Assembly (NCBI GenBank): GCA_963775275.1 | Contig: CAVZII010000005.1 | Coordinates: 2,170,001 to 2,234,000, forward strand | Direction: 5' to 3' | DNA: 64,000 nucleotides | Origin: JANWHQ01 sp963775275 | GTDB taxonomy: Bacteria > Pseudomonadota > Alphaproteobacteria > Caulobacterales > Caulobacteraceae | Shown: piece by piece, positions 1 to 11,928 of the stretch | How positions within the stretch are numbered: the first letter of the stretch is position 1 | Layout of the letters: every line of letters begins with the position of its first letter | Notes under the pieces: generated by a model | Database searches by the model: none | Seen by the model: the letters and a program-made list of their open reading frames with translations, nothing else | Told to the model about the DNA's origin: nothing | Translations under genes and position numbers: made by a program

Positions 1-1205
1 CCCTGGTCCGCGGGTTCGCCGTGATCTCGACCAACTCCGGCCATCACGGGCTCGATCCGAGCTTCGCCGTGGACCAGCAGGCGCGGCTCGACTTCGCCTA
101 CAACGCCCTGGACAAGGTGACGGTCCAGGCCAAGGCGCTGATCGCGGCCTACTACGGCCGAGGTCCCGACCATTCCTACTTCATGGGCTGCTCGAACGGC
201 GGCCGGCAGGCGATGATGGCCGCCCAGCGGCTGCCGCTCTATTTCGACGGCGTGGTGGCCGGCGATCCCGGATTCGATCTCACCCATGCGGCCATCGGCG
301 AAGCCTGGGACACGGTCCATTTCATGAGCATCGCGCCCAGGGACGCGTCCGGCCGGCCGATCCTCAGCCGGGCCTTCTCGGACGCCGATCTCGAGCTCGT
401 CGCCGATGCGGTGCTGGCGCGGTGCGACGGCCTGGACGGGCTGAAGGACGGCATGATCAACGACGCGGCCGCCTGCCGCTTCGATCCGGCCGTCCTGCGC
501 TGCAAGGCCGGCGGCTCGAAAGGCTGCCTTTCGCCGGCCAAGGTCGCGGTCCTGAAGGCGGTGTTCGGCGGCGCGCACAACTCCCACGGCCGGCGGCTCT
601 ATTCGGGCTGGCCCTATGATGCCGGGATCGCCAGCCCGGGCTGGCGGCAGTGGAAGCTGGGGACCTCGCCGACGGCCCAGCCGAACGCCGCGAACGCCAC
701 CCTCGGGGCCGGCGCGCTGGCCATGTACTTCATGACCCCGCCCGCGCCTGGACTGGACATCGCCCGCTTCGACTTCGACCGCGACCCGGCCCGGACCGAA
801 GAGACCGCCAAGATCAACGATCCCACCGGCGTGATGCTGACGAGCTTCTCCGGCCACGGCGGCAAGCTCCTGATCTTCGAAGGGCTCAGCGACCCGGTGT
901 TCTCGGCCAGCGACATCATGGCCTGGTACGACCGGCTGGGCGCCGCAGATCGCCGGGCCGGGGACTGGGCGCGGCTGTTCCTGGTCCCCGGAATGACCCA
1001 CTGTGGCGGCGGGCCCTCGACGGACGACTTCGATCCGCTGACGGCCATCGTCGCGTGGGTGGAACAGGGAACCGCGCCCGACCGCATCGTCGCGCGGGGC
1101 CGCGCCTTTGCGGAGACCACGCGGCCGCTCTGCCCCTATCCCCTCGTCGCCCGCTATGACGGCGGCGATCGCAAGGACGAGCGCAGCTTTGTCTGCCGGA
1201 AGTGA
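1..1205 (+). CDS. tannase/feruloyl esterase family protein, C-terminal part (cut by window edge)
   Basis: Secreted-type serine esterase that would release hydroxycinnamic or gallic acids from plant esters. The reading frame is open from base 3, so the start lies outside the window; the GTG at 21 is an internal valine. The nucleophile motif GCSNGGRQ and the C-terminal histidine motif MTHCGGGP are both visible. Each carries a cysteine next to the catalytic residue, which is the CS-D-HC arrangement known for this family, where a disulfide brings serine and histidine together. Substrate cannot be read from sequence. An aldehyde dehydrogenase of vanillin type follows on the same strand. Confidence 0.85.
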   Translation, partial: LVRGFAVISTNSGHHGLDPSFAVDQQARLDFAYNALDKVTVQAKALIAAYYGRGPDHSYFMGCSNGGRQAMMAAQRLPLYFDGVVAGDPGFDLTHAAIGEAWDTVHFMSIAPRDASGRPILSRAFSDADLELVADAVLARCDGLDGLKDGMINDAAACRFDPAVLRCKAGGSKGCLSPAKVAVLKAVFGGAHNSHGRRLYSGWPYDAGIASPGWRQWKLGTSPTAQPNAANATLGAGALAMYFMTPPAPGLDIARFDFDRDPARTEETAKINDPTGVMLTSFSGHGGKLLIFEGLSDPVFSASDIMAWYDRLGAADRRAGDWARLFLVPGMTHCGGGPSTDDFDPLTAIVAWVEQGTAPDRIVARGRAFAETTRPLCPYPLVARYDGGDRKDERSFVCRK

Positions 1206-1313
1206 CCTTCGTCGTTGGCTCCGGGGCCTGACCCCCGATAAGATCATCACGAATGCTACGATCCCGGCCTGAGCGGCCGGCGTGACGCGAATTTTCCTGG
1301 GAGGAGCGCAGCC

Positions 1314-2766
1314 ATGTACGACATCGGACTTCTGATCGGCGAGACCGACTCCCCGGCTGCGGGCGGCGCCGTCTTCGAGCGGCTGAACCCGGTGACCTCC
1401 GACGTCGCCACCCGCGCCGCCGCCGCTGCGCCCGCCGACTGCAAGGCGGCCTGCGATTCCGCCGCCGCCGCCTTCGCGGCCTGGTCCGAGACCGGCCCCA
1501 ACGCCCGCCGCGCCCTGCTGAACAAGGCCGCCGACGTCATGGAGGCCCGCGCCGGCGAGTTCGTCGACGCCATGATGAGCGAGATCGGCGCCACCAAGGG
1601 CTGGGCGATGTTCAACATCATGCTGGCCTCCTCCATGCTGCGCGAGGCCGCCGCCATCACCACCCAGATCTCCGGCGAGGTGATCCCCTCCGATCACACC
1701 AGCCGCCTGTGCCTGGCCGTGCGCCAGCCGGCCGGCGTGGTGGTCGGCATCGCCCCCTGGAACGCCCCGATCATCCTGGGCGTCCGCGCCGTGGCGACGC
1801 CGCTCGCCTGCGGCAACACCGTGGTGCTCAAGGCGTCCGAGCAGTGCCCGCGCACCCACTACCTGATCGGCTCGGTCCTGCGCGAGGCGGGCCTCGCGCC
1901 CGGCGTCATCAATGTGGTCACCAACGCCCCCACCGACGCGCCCGGCGTGGTCGAGGCCCTGATCGCCCACCCGGCGGTGCGGCGGATCAACTTCACCGGC
2001 TCGACGAAGGTCGGCCGCATCATCGCCGGCATCGCCGCCCAGCACCTCAAGCCCTGCCTGCTCGAGCTCGGCGGCAAGTCGCCCATGGTCGTGCTCAAGG
2101 ACGCCGACATCGACGAGGCGGTGGCCGCCGCCGGCTTCGGCGCCTTCATGAACCAGGGCCAGATCTGCATGTCGACCGAGCGGATCATCGTCGTCCCCGA
2201 GATCGCCGACGAGTTCGTCGCCAAGTTCGCGGCCAAGGCCAAGACGCTCGAAGGCGTCCGACCCGCGCGAGGGCAAGACGCCGCTGGGCGCCATCGTCAA
2301 CGCCGACGCCGCGGCCCACATCCGCTCGCTCATCGAGGATGCGCTCGCGAAGGACGCCTCCATGCCGGCCGGGAGCCTCGGCGAAGGCCTCCTGATGGAC
2401 TCCGCCATCGTCGACCGGGTCACCCCCGACATGCGGATCTATGGCGAGGAGTCCTTCGGCCCGGTCACCACCGTGGTCCGCGCCAAGGACGAGGAGGACG
2501 CCATCCGCATCGCCAACGACACCGAATACGGCCTGTCGGCGGCGGTGTTCTCAAAGGACATCGCCCGCGCGCTGAAGGTCGCCAGGCGCATCCAGTCGGG
2601 CATCTGCCACATCAACTCCTCGACCGTCCAGGACGAGGCCCAGATGCCCTTCGGCGGCGTGAAGTCCTCCGGCATCGGCCGCTTCGGCGGCAAGGCCGGC
2701 ATCGCCGAGTTCACCGACCTCCGCTGGATCACCATCGAAACCGGCCACGCTCACTACCCGATCTAG
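1314..2766 (+). CDS. vanillin/salicylaldehyde-type NAD-dependent aldehyde dehydrogenase (one frameshift)
   Basis: Oxidises an aromatic aldehyde to the acid with NAD(P). The first part carries the NAD-binding and active-site segments: the glutamate motif LLELGGKSP and the catalytic cysteine in FMNQGQICMST. The reading frame then breaks at about 2259, where an extra C in gtccgac moves the coding frame by one. The other frame resumes cleanly (DPREGKTPLG) and runs through EESFGP and the C-terminal PFGGVKSSGIGRFGG segment to a TAG at 2764. Reassembled length is about 483 residues, normal for the family. ATG 1314 has a GGGAGGAG ribosome site. The vanillin preference is inferred from overall similarity. 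Confidence 0.85.
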
Positions 2767-2767
2767 A

Positions 2768-2807
2768 CTCCCTTCCCCCTCGAAGGGGGAAGGGTCGGGG
2801 AAGGGGG
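2768..2807. repeat. GC-rich palindromic intergenic repeat
   Basis: CTCCCTTCCCCCTCGAAGGG-type palindrome followed by the GGGTCGGGGAAGGGGG half. It is one of about ten similar copies between genes in this window (10025, 11671, 11897, 14508, 34569, 44989, 45079, 46497, 56795) and may act as a transcription terminator or be a mobile palindrome. Confidence 0.6.
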
Positions 2808-2935
2808 TGACTGCGGCGCTTCCGCTTGACAACGGGCGTGGCCGGATCGCGCTCCGGCTCGGCGCGCGTCCACCCTCCGCTTGCGCCCCCACCCGAAGTC
2901 CCGGATGCTGCCCGCCGCAACCTGGAGCTGGGCGG

Positions 2936-5520
<2,585 letters not shown>

Positions 5521-5600
5521 CTCGGCGCCGCTGGCCCTGCCTCAGATTCGACGTGCACGCCGCGGTTCTGTCGCCACCTCGTTTGCGCTATCTTCCCCCT

Positions 5601-5861
5601 ATGCCCGACGACGGCGCGACCATCCAAATCGACCCCGAGCTCACGTCCAAGCTGAAGCAGGTGGCGGAGGCCAGAGGCGTGAGCCTGGAAACCTGCGTCC
5701 TGATCGCGCTCCAGGACGCCGTCGACCGGACCGCCGAGATCGCCGAGCTTCAACGCATCTGCGATGAGACGATGGAACAAGGGACCGGCATTCCCTGGGA
5801 AGAATTCCGCCCCAGGCTGCTGAACCTCGGGAAGAGACGCCATAAGCCCGCGGCCGAATGA
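5601..5861 (+). CDS. antitoxin of a ParD/RHH type
   Basis: Eighty-six residues. The N-terminus reads ATIQIDPELTSKLKQVAEAR followed by a short helix, which fits a ribbon-helix-helix DNA-binding fold: a beta strand then two helices. The C-terminal tail (GIPWEEFRPRL) is the usual region that would bind and neutralise the toxin. ATG 5601 lies just after a GCTATCTT box at about 5587, a plausible promoter -10. The stop overlaps the start of the toxin gene by four bases (ATGA), so the two are translationally coupled. Such antitoxins normally repress their own operon. Confidence 0.75.
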   Translation: MPDDGATIQIDPELTSKLKQVAEARGVSLETCVLIALQDAVDRTAEIAELQRICDETMEQGTGIPWEEFRPRLLNLGKRRHKPAAE

Positions 5862-6139
5862 GACGAGTCATCGTCTCGACCCGCGCAGCTTCGGACGTCG
5901 AGCGCCTCGACGAATGGCTTCGCGCCAAAGGCGCCGACAAGGCGGCCGACCGGCTGGACCGGCTGCTGGTGAAATACATCGACTCCCGGGCCGAGATGGC
6001 GGAGCGAGGGCGGCAGCTGGACGGTGGGTTGCGCGAGATCGTCGCGCCGTTCGGGCGGAGCGCCTACCTGATCCAATACGAGGTGCGGCCAGAGACCGTG
6101 GTGATCGGTCGCATCCTGCACCGGCTGGAGCGCCGTTAG
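5858..6139 (+). CDS. RelE/ParE-family toxin
   Basis: Ninety-three residues with the ParE-type pattern: an N-terminal strand (RRVIVSTRAASDVERLDEWL), central helices, then LREIVAPFGRSAYLIQYEV and a final strand VVIGRILHRLERR. ParE members poison gyrase and RelE members cleave mRNA; the sequence alone does not separate these outcomes. It follows the antitoxin with an ATGA overlap. Its TAG stop (6137-6139) overlaps the stop of the convergent alcohol dehydrogenase gene (6136-6138), so the two genes share four bases (TTAG) and leave no room for a terminator. Confidence 0.75.
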   Translation: MRRVIVSTRAASDVERLDEWLRAKGADKAADRLDRLLVKYIDSRAEMAERGRQLDGGLREIVAPFGRSAYLIQYEVRPETVVIGRILHRLERR

Positions 6140-7194
6140 CCTTCCAGCACCACCCGCCCGGTGATCTTGCCGTCGCGCAGCTCCTGGAGCGTGCGGGTGG
6201 CCTCGGACTTGTCTCGCATTTCCACCGGGATCGGCTTCAGCTTGCCCTCGCGGGCGAGCTTGACCACCTCGCGCAGCTCCTTGGGGTTGCCGACGAAGTT
6301 GCCGTGGATGGAGATCCCCTGGCCGGGGAAGACCATCAGGGCCATGTCCAGGCGCCCGCCGAACATGCCGACCTGCACCGTCCGGCCGCCGCGGGCCAGC
6401 ACGCCCAGCGCGATCTTCACCGTCGAGGACGCGTTCACCAGGTCGATCACCGCCAGCACCGGCCCGCCGGCCGCGGCCTTGATCCGGTCGGCGACGTCCT
6501 CGCCGTTGCCGTCGATGGCCTGGGTGGCGCCCTCCTTCAGCGCCGCCTGGCGCTTGGCCTGCGAGACGTCCACCGAGATGATGTTCCTGTGCCCCAGCGC
6601 CTTCAGGATCTCGATCGCCGAGAGCCCCAGCCCGCCCGCGCCGATCACCACCACCGGCTTGTCCGGCGGCAGGGGCATGACCTTCTGGATCGCCGAATAG
6701 ACCGTCAGGCCCGAGCAGGCGTAGGTCGCCGCCACCGCCGGGTCGATGTCGCCCGCGTCGATCAGGTGGCGCGGGTGCGGCACCAGCACGTGGCTGCCGA
6801 AGCCGCCGGACTGGCGCACGCCGATGGCCGCGCCCTTGGCGCAGAGGTTGTCCTCCTCGGCCAGGCATCGCTCGCACTCCCCGCAGCCCACCCAGGGGAA
6901 GACGATCCGCCGGTCGCCCACCTTCACGCCCTTGCCGGCCGCATCGGGCCCCAGCGCGACCACCGTGCCGAAGATCTCGTGGCCCAGGGTCAGGGGCGGC
7001 TCGAGGCCGATGGCGCTGATCGGCGTCTTCTCGGGGCCGCCCAGGTCGAGATAGCCTTCCCAGAAATGCACGTCGGAGTGGCAGACGCCGCAATGGGAAA
7101 CTTCGACCAGGACCTGGGTTCCCTGGGGCTCGGGCGTCGGCTGTTCGATCTCCTGCAGCGGCTTTTCGGCTTCGACGACGGCCCATGCGCGCAT
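6136..7194 (-). CDS. zinc-dependent alcohol dehydrogenase (MDR family)
   Basis: Medium-chain NAD(P)-dependent dehydrogenase of 352 residues. The catalytic zinc site is seen in CGVCHSD and the GHE motif, the structural zinc lobe in GCGECERCLAEEDNLC, and the Rossmann fold in VVVIGAGGLGLSAIEI. ATG 7194 is preceded by AGGAGG at a good distance. It resembles AdhP-like enzymes acting on primary or aromatic alcohols. It is divergent from a MarR regulator, which is a likely controller. Its 3' end overlaps the toxin stop codon on the other strand. Confidence 0.88.
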   Translation of the reverse strand: MRAWAVVEAEKPLQEIEQPTPEPQGTQVLVEVSHCGVCHSDVHFWEGYLDLGGPEKTPISAIGLEPPLTLGHEIFGTVVALGPDAAGKGVKVGDRRIVFPWVGCGECERCLAEEDNLCAKGAAIGVRQSGGFGSHVLVPHPRHLIDAGDIDPAVAATYACSGLTVYSAIQKVMPLPPDKPVVVIGAGGLGLSAIEILKALGHRNIISVDVSQAKRQAALKEGATQAIDGNGEDVADRIKAAAGGPVLAVIDLVNASSTVKIALGVLARGGRTVQVGMFGGRLDMALMVFPGQGISIHGNFVGNPKELREVVKLAREGKLKPIPVEMRDKSEATRTLQELRDGKITGRVVLEG

Positions 7195-7288
7195 GGCGTT
7201 CCTCCTGACGGCGGGGACTGCGGCCCTTTGAAATTCCAAGGCCGACAGCTTACGGTTTAAGTCAATAGTCGGGGGCCGAGTTCGAACC

Positions 7289-7804
7289 ATGCCGAGCAGA
7301 CGAGCACACAAGGGGGCCGAGGCGGCGCCTGACGTCCGTCCGGGCGACCCGTCCGACAAGCTTCGGACCACCCCGCCGTTCCAGTGGGGCGTGATCTATC
7401 TCTTCGCGCGGATCTTCTACGGGATGCGCAGCCGCTGCGAGGAGGCGCTGCGGCCCTACGGCCTGACCCCGATGCAGTTCACCATCCTGGCGACGCTGGG
7501 GCGCTGGCCCGAGCTCTCGTCGGCCGAGCTCTCGCGCCGGTTCAACGTCACGCCCCAGACCATGGGCGAGATGATCGGCAACCTCGAGCGGCGCAGCCTG
7601 CTCACCCGCAGCCAGGACCCGAACAACCGCCGCGCCCTCTTGCTCAGCCTCACCGAGGAGGGGCGCTTGCTGGTGAAGGAATGCAACCTCACCATGGGCC
7701 GGGTCGAGGCGGAGATGGTGGCGGGCCTGTCCCAGCGCGAGCAGAAGGACCTGCGCGCGCGCCTCGCGACCCTGCACGACCACCTCGGCCTGCCGGTGGG
7801 CTGA
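7289..7804 (+). CDS. MarR-family transcriptional regulator
   Basis: A 171-residue winged-helix regulator. The recognition region reads SSAELSRRFNVTPQTMGEMI and the wing carries the family signature DPNNRRALLLSLTEEG. Members of this family bind palindromes as dimers and release DNA when an aromatic or phenolic ligand binds. It is transcribed away from the alcohol dehydrogenase across a 94-bp gap containing the AT-rich stretch TACGGTTTAAGTCAATAG, the likely promoter/operator area. The ligand is unknown. Confidence 0.88.
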   Translation: MPSRRAHKGAEAAPDVRPGDPSDKLRTTPPFQWGVIYLFARIFYGMRSRCEEALRPYGLTPMQFTILATLGRWPELSSAELSRRFNVTPQTMGEMIGNLERRSLLTRSQDPNNRRALLLSLTEEGRLLVKECNLTMGRVEAEMVAGLSQREQKDLRARLATLHDHLGLPVG

Positions 7805-8315
7805 TCCCACGTCCCCTCTCCCGCGCCGGCGGGGCAGGGGCAGGGGAGGGGGCCTGCGCCGGCCTGTCAGCCCGAGAACCGGCGCCGACCTGCAAGTTCA
7901 ACGCGGAGGCCGCAGAGGAAGACGGAGGACGCAGAGGGCGCTTGGGTCCGCGCGCGGCCGGTCGTCGGCGAAGCCGCTTTCCCGCCAAGGTCACCGAGGC
8001 GACCAAGCCCGCCAAGGGGCCGCGCCGGGCCGGCGCCAAAAGAAGAGCATTGTCATCCCGGCCGAGCCGACAGGCGAGAGCCGGGATCCCGTTCAGAAGG
8101 CCCGCGAGATCCCGGATCGGCCTTCGGCCGTCCGGGATGACGCCAGAACAAAGGGACCTCAGCGCTGAGGGCCGGTCGTGAGCGCGCCCCTGTTCGTGTT
8201 TTTCGTGTGGTTCGTGGTTCACTTCCTTCCGGCCGGGCCGGCCGCCGCAGGCGCCGCCATCGGAACCACGAACCACACGAACCACACGAATGACAGGCGG
8301 GCCCGCCAGTCCTCG
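7805..8315. repeat. mosaic of intergenic palindromic repeats, no gene
   Basis: A 511-bp gap with no convincing gene. In order it holds a GGCGGGGCAGGGGCAGGGGA repeat half, a GCGGAGGCCGCAGAGGAAGA-type segment, a GCCAAGG segment, and an inverted pair GTCATCCCGG (8052-8061) / CCGGGATGAC (8132-8141). It ends with a long hairpin whose arms at 8193-8220 and 8263-8290 match at 26 of 28 positions (TTCGTG/CACGAA units). Together these look like successive insertions of unrelated repeat families between convergent genes. Confidence 0.75.
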
Positions 8316-9956
8316 CTACACCCCCTCCGCGGCCGGCAGGCTCCTGCCCAGGATCAGGTCCGAGGCCTTCTCGCCGATCATGATCGCCGCGGCGTTGGTG
8401 TTGGCGCCGGGCACGGTGGGCATGATCGAGGCGTCCGCGACCCTCAGCCCCTCGATCCCGTGCACCCTCAGCTGCGGGTCCACCACCGCCATCTCGTCGT
8501 GGCCCATCCGGCAGGTCCCGACCGGATGCTGGGTGACGCTGCACGCCCGGCGGATGAAGTCGTCGAGCTCGGCGTCGGTCTGGGCCTTGTCGCCCGGCGT
8601 GATCTCCTGGCCGGTCAGCTCGCTCTGCGGCGGGGTGTGGTAGATGCGCCGCGCCTCGCGGATGCCGCGGCGCATGGTCTCCCACTCGGCGGGCGAGGCC
8701 ATCAGGTTCAGGCTCACCTTGGGCGGGTCCAGCGGGCTCGCCGAGCGCAGGCTCACGCTTCCCCGGCTGAAAGGGTGCAGCAGCACAATCCCGACCTGGA
8801 AGTGGTGCGCCAGCACCCTGGTCAGCCCCGGGAACCAGAGGAAGGCGTCCATCCGGACCGGGTTGCACATGATCTGGATGTCCGGCTGCTCCAGGCCGGG
8901 CGCGGTGCGGATTGCGACGTTGCAGCTGTTGATCTGGGTGGCGAAGGGCCCCGTGCCGAACAGGGCCCATTGCGCGGCGGAGAGCGCCGCCCGGTCGAAC
9001 CTCAGCTCGCGCAGGAAGGTCACCGGCTTGGTGGCCGCGAACTGCATCATGCAGCAGGGGTGCTCGGAAAGGTTCTGGCCGACGCCCGGCAGGTCCACGA
9101 TCGGGGTGATGCCGTGCTGGGTCAGAGCGTCGGCCGGGCCGATGCCCGACAGCATCAGAAGCTGGGGTGAGTTGTAGGTCCCGCCGGCCAGGATCACTTC
9201 GCGCCGGGCCCGCACGCGGCGAAGCTGGCCCTCCTGCGAGAACTCCACCCCGCAAGCGCGCCCCTCCTCGAACAGCACCCGCGTGGTCAGGGCGCCGGTC
9301 TCGACCTTCAGGTTCGGCCGCTTCATCGCCGGGCGCAGATAGGCCCGCGAGGCCGAGGCGCGCCGGCCGCGCTTGTCGATGGTCACCTCGCCCTTGGAGA
9401 AGCCCTCGGCGACGTCGCCCGAGAGGTCGTCCGACACCGGATAGCCGGCGTTGGGCGCGGTCCTGATCAGGGGCTCGTGCAGCAGCTTGCGGGTGTCGAT
9501 CGGGACCACGTGCAGAGGCCCGGAGCCCCCGTGGTACTTGCCCTCGCCACGCCAGCTCGTCTCCATCCGCTTGAAGTAGGGCAGCACGTCCGCATAGCCC
9601 CAGCCCTCGTTGCCCATCTGGCGCCAGGTGTCGAAGTCGCGCGGGTGGCCGCGCATGTAGAACATGCCGTTGATCGAGGATGAGCCGCCCAGCACCTTGC
9701 CCCGCGGCAGGTTGATCCGGCGGTTGTCCAGGTGCGGCTCGGGCTCGGAGACATAGCCCCAGCTCAGCTCGGGCTGCAGCATCGCCCTCAGGAACCCCAG
9801 GGGCATGGCGATGTAGGGGTGGCTGTCCTTGCCGCCCGCCTCCAGGATCAGGACCCGGGCGTCCTTGTCCGCGCTCAGCCGATAGGCCAGGACGCAGCCC
9901 GCCGAGCCGGCGCCGACGATCACGTAGTCGTAGGTGTCAGTATCAGTGCTGGGCAT
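8316..9956 (-). CDS. GMC-family FAD oxidoreductase (choline dehydrogenase-like)
   Basis: A 546-residue flavoprotein that oxidises an alcohol. The N-terminal FAD-binding motif YVIVGAGSAGCVLAYRLS is followed by the GMC signature around GKVLGGSSSINGMFYMRG. The C-terminal active-site region includes QHPVGTCRMG and DASIMPTVPGANTNAAAIMI. ATG 9956 starts at the natural beginning of the FAD domain; a longer reading frame upstream is low-complexity antisense and was ignored. Substrate is unknown; many members act on aliphatic alcohols, choline or polyethylene glycol. Confidence 0.9.
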   Translation of the reverse strand: MPSTDTDTYDYVIVGAGSAGCVLAYRLSADKDARVLILEAGGKDSHPYIAMPLGFLRAMLQPELSWGYVSEPEPHLDNRRINLPRGKVLGGSSSINGMFYMRGHPRDFDTWRQMGNEGWGYADVLPYFKRMETSWRGEGKYHGGSGPLHVVPIDTRKLLHEPLIRTAPNAGYPVSDDLSGDVAEGFSKGEVTIDKRGRRASASRAYLRPAMKRPNLKVETGALTTRVLFEEGRACGVEFSQEGQLRRVRARREVILAGGTYNSPQLLMLSGIGPADALTQHGITPIVDLPGVGQNLSEHPCCMMQFAATKPVTFLRELRFDRAALSAAQWALFGTGPFATQINSCNVAIRTAPGLEQPDIQIMCNPVRMDAFLWFPGLTRVLAHHFQVGIVLLHPFSRGSVSLRSASPLDPPKVSLNLMASPAEWETMRRGIREARRIYHTPPQSELTGQEITPGDKAQTDAELDDFIRRACSVTQHPVGTCRMGHDEMAVVDPQLRVHGIEGLRVADASIMPTVPGANTNAAAIMIGEKASDLILGRSLPAAEGV

Positions 9957-10024
9957 GCCCGACCTATGCCGTTGGAAGCCGCGCAAACTCGTCTGAGCGC
10001 TCCCGTCTGGCAAGCCCCTGTCGG

Positions 10025-10088
10025 CCCTCGCCCCTCGAAGAGGGAAGAGGGAGGGGCCCGCCGCGCAGCAGCGGGAGGGCGAGGGGCC
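10025..10088. repeat. GC-rich palindromic intergenic repeat
   Basis: CCCTCGCCCCTCGAAGAGGG followed by GGGCCCGCCGCGCAGCAGCG and GAGGGCGAGGGG. It is the longer two-part form of the window's common intergenic palindrome, located in the 279-bp gap between the GMC gene and the Anbu operon. Confidence 0.55.
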
Positions 10089-10235
10089 AGCGCCGCCAGG
10101 CGCCCAAGGCCTGGGCGCCGGCGCCCGATTCCTGCCCAGCCGGCCTGTCCATTCCCCGCGCGCAGGGCCATGCTCGGCGCGCCGGGTTCCGCCGGACCGG
10201 CGGCTGGTCTGAGGTCGCCCAGCGAGCGAGCGGAC

Positions 10236-11654
10236 ATGCGTTCCTATGACGAGATGCGCAGCTGGGGCAAAGGCTCGAGCGTGCGGCCGGCCTACGAGGC
10301 CATCAACCGATGGCTGGAGGAATCCCCGCCTGAGCTGCTGGAAGCGCGCCAGCGCCAGGCCGAGCTCATGTTCCGCCGCATCGGCATCACCTTCGCCGTC
10401 TATGGCGAGGCCGACGCGTCCGAGCGCCTGATCCCCTTCGACATCGTCCCGCGCGTGCTGACCGCCGACGAATGGGCGCGGCTCGAGAAGGGCCTGGTCC
10501 AGCGGGTGGGCGCCTTGAACGCCTTCCTCGCCGACGTCTATGGCCCCCAGGAGTGCCTGAAGGCCGGGGTGATCCCTGCCGACCTGATCTACCGCAATCC
10601 CTACTATCGCCTCGAGGCGGCCGGCCGGATCCCGCCGCACGGCGTGCACGTCCACATCGCCGGCATCGACATCGTGCGCACCGACGACGAGGTCTTCCAT
10701 GTGCTGGAGGACAACGTCCGCACCCCGTCGGGCGTCTCCTACATGCTGGAGAACCGCGAGGCGATGATGCGGCTCTTCCCCGAGCTCTTCGCCGAACAGC
10801 ACGTGGCGCCTGTCGAGACCTACACCGACAGCCTCTTGGCGACCCTGCGCTCGGTGGCGCCGCGGGCGAACAGCGATCCGACGATCGTGCTGCTCACCCC
10901 CGGGCCGCACAACTCGGCCTTCTACGAGCACTCGTTCCTGGCCGACAAGCTGGGGGTCGAGCTGGTCGAAGGCTCGGACCTCTTCGTCCGCGACGACGTG
11001 GTCTACATGCGCTGCACCGATGGTCCCAGGCGCGTGGACGTCATCTACCGGCGCATCGACGACGACTTCATCGACCCCCTGGTGTTCCGGCCGGATTCGG
11101 TCCTGGGCGCGCCGGGCCTGATGGGGGCCTATGAGGCGGGCGCCGTCACCCTCGCCAATGCGCCGGGCACCGGGGTCGCCGACGACAAGGCGGTCTACAG
11201 CTACATGCCCGAGATCGTGCGCTTCTTCACCGGCGAGGAGCCCATCCTGAAGAACGTGGAGACCTGGCGCTGCCGCGAGCCCGAGGCCCTGGCCTACGTG
11301 AAGGACCACCTGGCCGAGCTGGTGGTCAAGGAGGTCAACGGCTCTGGCGGCTACGGCATGCTGGTGGGGCCGACCTCATCCAAGGCCGAGATCGAGGCCT
11401 TCCGCGGCCGGCTGGAGCGCCATCCCGAGGGCTTCATCGCCCAGCCCACGCTCGCGCTTTCCACCTGTCCGACCCTGGTCGAGCAGGGCCTGGCGCCGCG
11501 CCACGTCGACCTTCGCCCCTTCGTGCTCACCGGAGCGGACGGGGTGCGGATCACGCCCGGCGGCCTCACCCGCGTCGCGCTCAAGGAGGGCTCCCTGGTG
11601 GTCAACTCCAGCCAGGGCGGCGGCACCAAGGACACCTGGGTGCTGGCGCAATGA
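10236..11654 (+). CDS. circularly permuted ATP-grasp protein of the Anbu operon (DUF404/DUF407 type)
   Basis: A 472-residue protein of the circularly permuted ATP-grasp type 2 family, typical length. Recognisable stretches are VFHVLEDNVRTPSGVSYMLE, LVVKEVNGSGGYGMLVGP and the C-terminal VNSSQGGGTKDTWVL. ATP-grasp enzymes form amide or peptide-like bonds by acyl phosphate; this subgroup has been predicted to make a small peptide or peptide tag. It is first of four same-strand genes (ATP-grasp, alpha-E, transglutaminase-like, Anbu), a combination known to recur across bacteria. ATG 10236 is the natural start. Confidence 0.9.
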   Translation: MRSYDEMRSWGKGSSVRPAYEAINRWLEESPPELLEARQRQAELMFRRIGITFAVYGEADASERLIPFDIVPRVLTADEWARLEKGLVQRVGALNAFLADVYGPQECLKAGVIPADLIYRNPYYRLEAAGRIPPHGVHVHIAGIDIVRTDDEVFHVLEDNVRTPSGVSYMLENREAMMRLFPELFAEQHVAPVETYTDSLLATLRSVAPRANSDPTIVLLTPGPHNSAFYEHSFLADKLGVELVEGSDLFVRDDVVYMRCTDGPRRVDVIYRRIDDDFIDPLVFRPDSVLGAPGLMGAYEAGAVTLANAPGTGVADDKAVYSYMPEIVRFFTGEEPILKNVETWRCREPEALAYVKDHLAELVVKEVNGSGGYGMLVGPTSSKAEIEAFRGRLERHPEGFIAQPTLALSTCPTLVEQGLAPRHVDLRPFVLTGADGVRITPGGLTRVALKEGSLVVNSSQGGGTKDTWVLAQ

Positions 11655-11670
11655 GGGGCGCGCACGCTTT

Positions 11671-11920
11671 CCCTTCCCCCCTCGAGGGGGAGGGGCCAGG
11701 GGAGGGGGCCCGCTGGGCTTCTTTCCATGGGTCACGGACCTTGAGCTCACCGCCAAGGACGCCAAGATCGCCAAGTCGAGGTGACGCGGCGACGCTGCGT
11801 CGTTCGGCGGCCTCTTGGCGGACTTGGCGCGCTTGGCGGTTGGCCGTCGCCCACCGCCGCCCGCCGGCAGCCGTCGCCCGGCCCCCCTCCCTCGATCCCT
11901 CCCCCTCGAGGGGGGAGGGA
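11671..11920. repeat. cluster of intergenic palindromes inside the Anbu operon
   Basis: The 274-bp gap between the first two operon genes holds three repeats. Two are CTCGAGGGGGAGGGG-type palindromes (11671-11717 and 11897-11920). Between them is an inverted repeat of CCAAG units: CGCCAAGGACGCCAAGATCG in the left arm (about 11746-11782) and CTTGGCGGACTTGGCGCGCT in the right arm (about 11811-11843). A copy of the CCAAG repeat also occurs at 49289-49425. No coding sequence is apparent here. Confidence 0.65.
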
Positions 11921-11928
11921 AGCGCCTG

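Noticed and set aside
5750..7186. Long minus-strand reading frame antisense and frame-shifted to the alcohol dehydrogenase
   Set aside because: Its composition is Arg/Gly/Pro rich with no family motifs; it is a by-product of high GC third positions of the real gene.
8193..8290. TTCGTG/CACGAA hairpin as a CRISPR or attachment site
   Set aside because: It has only two arms in inverted orientation, no spacers, and no integrase nearby; it fits a dispersed palindromic repeat.
9957..11309. N-terminal extension of the GMC oxidoreductase frame
   Set aside because: The FAD domain starts at Met 9956; the extension is antisense of the ATP-grasp gene.
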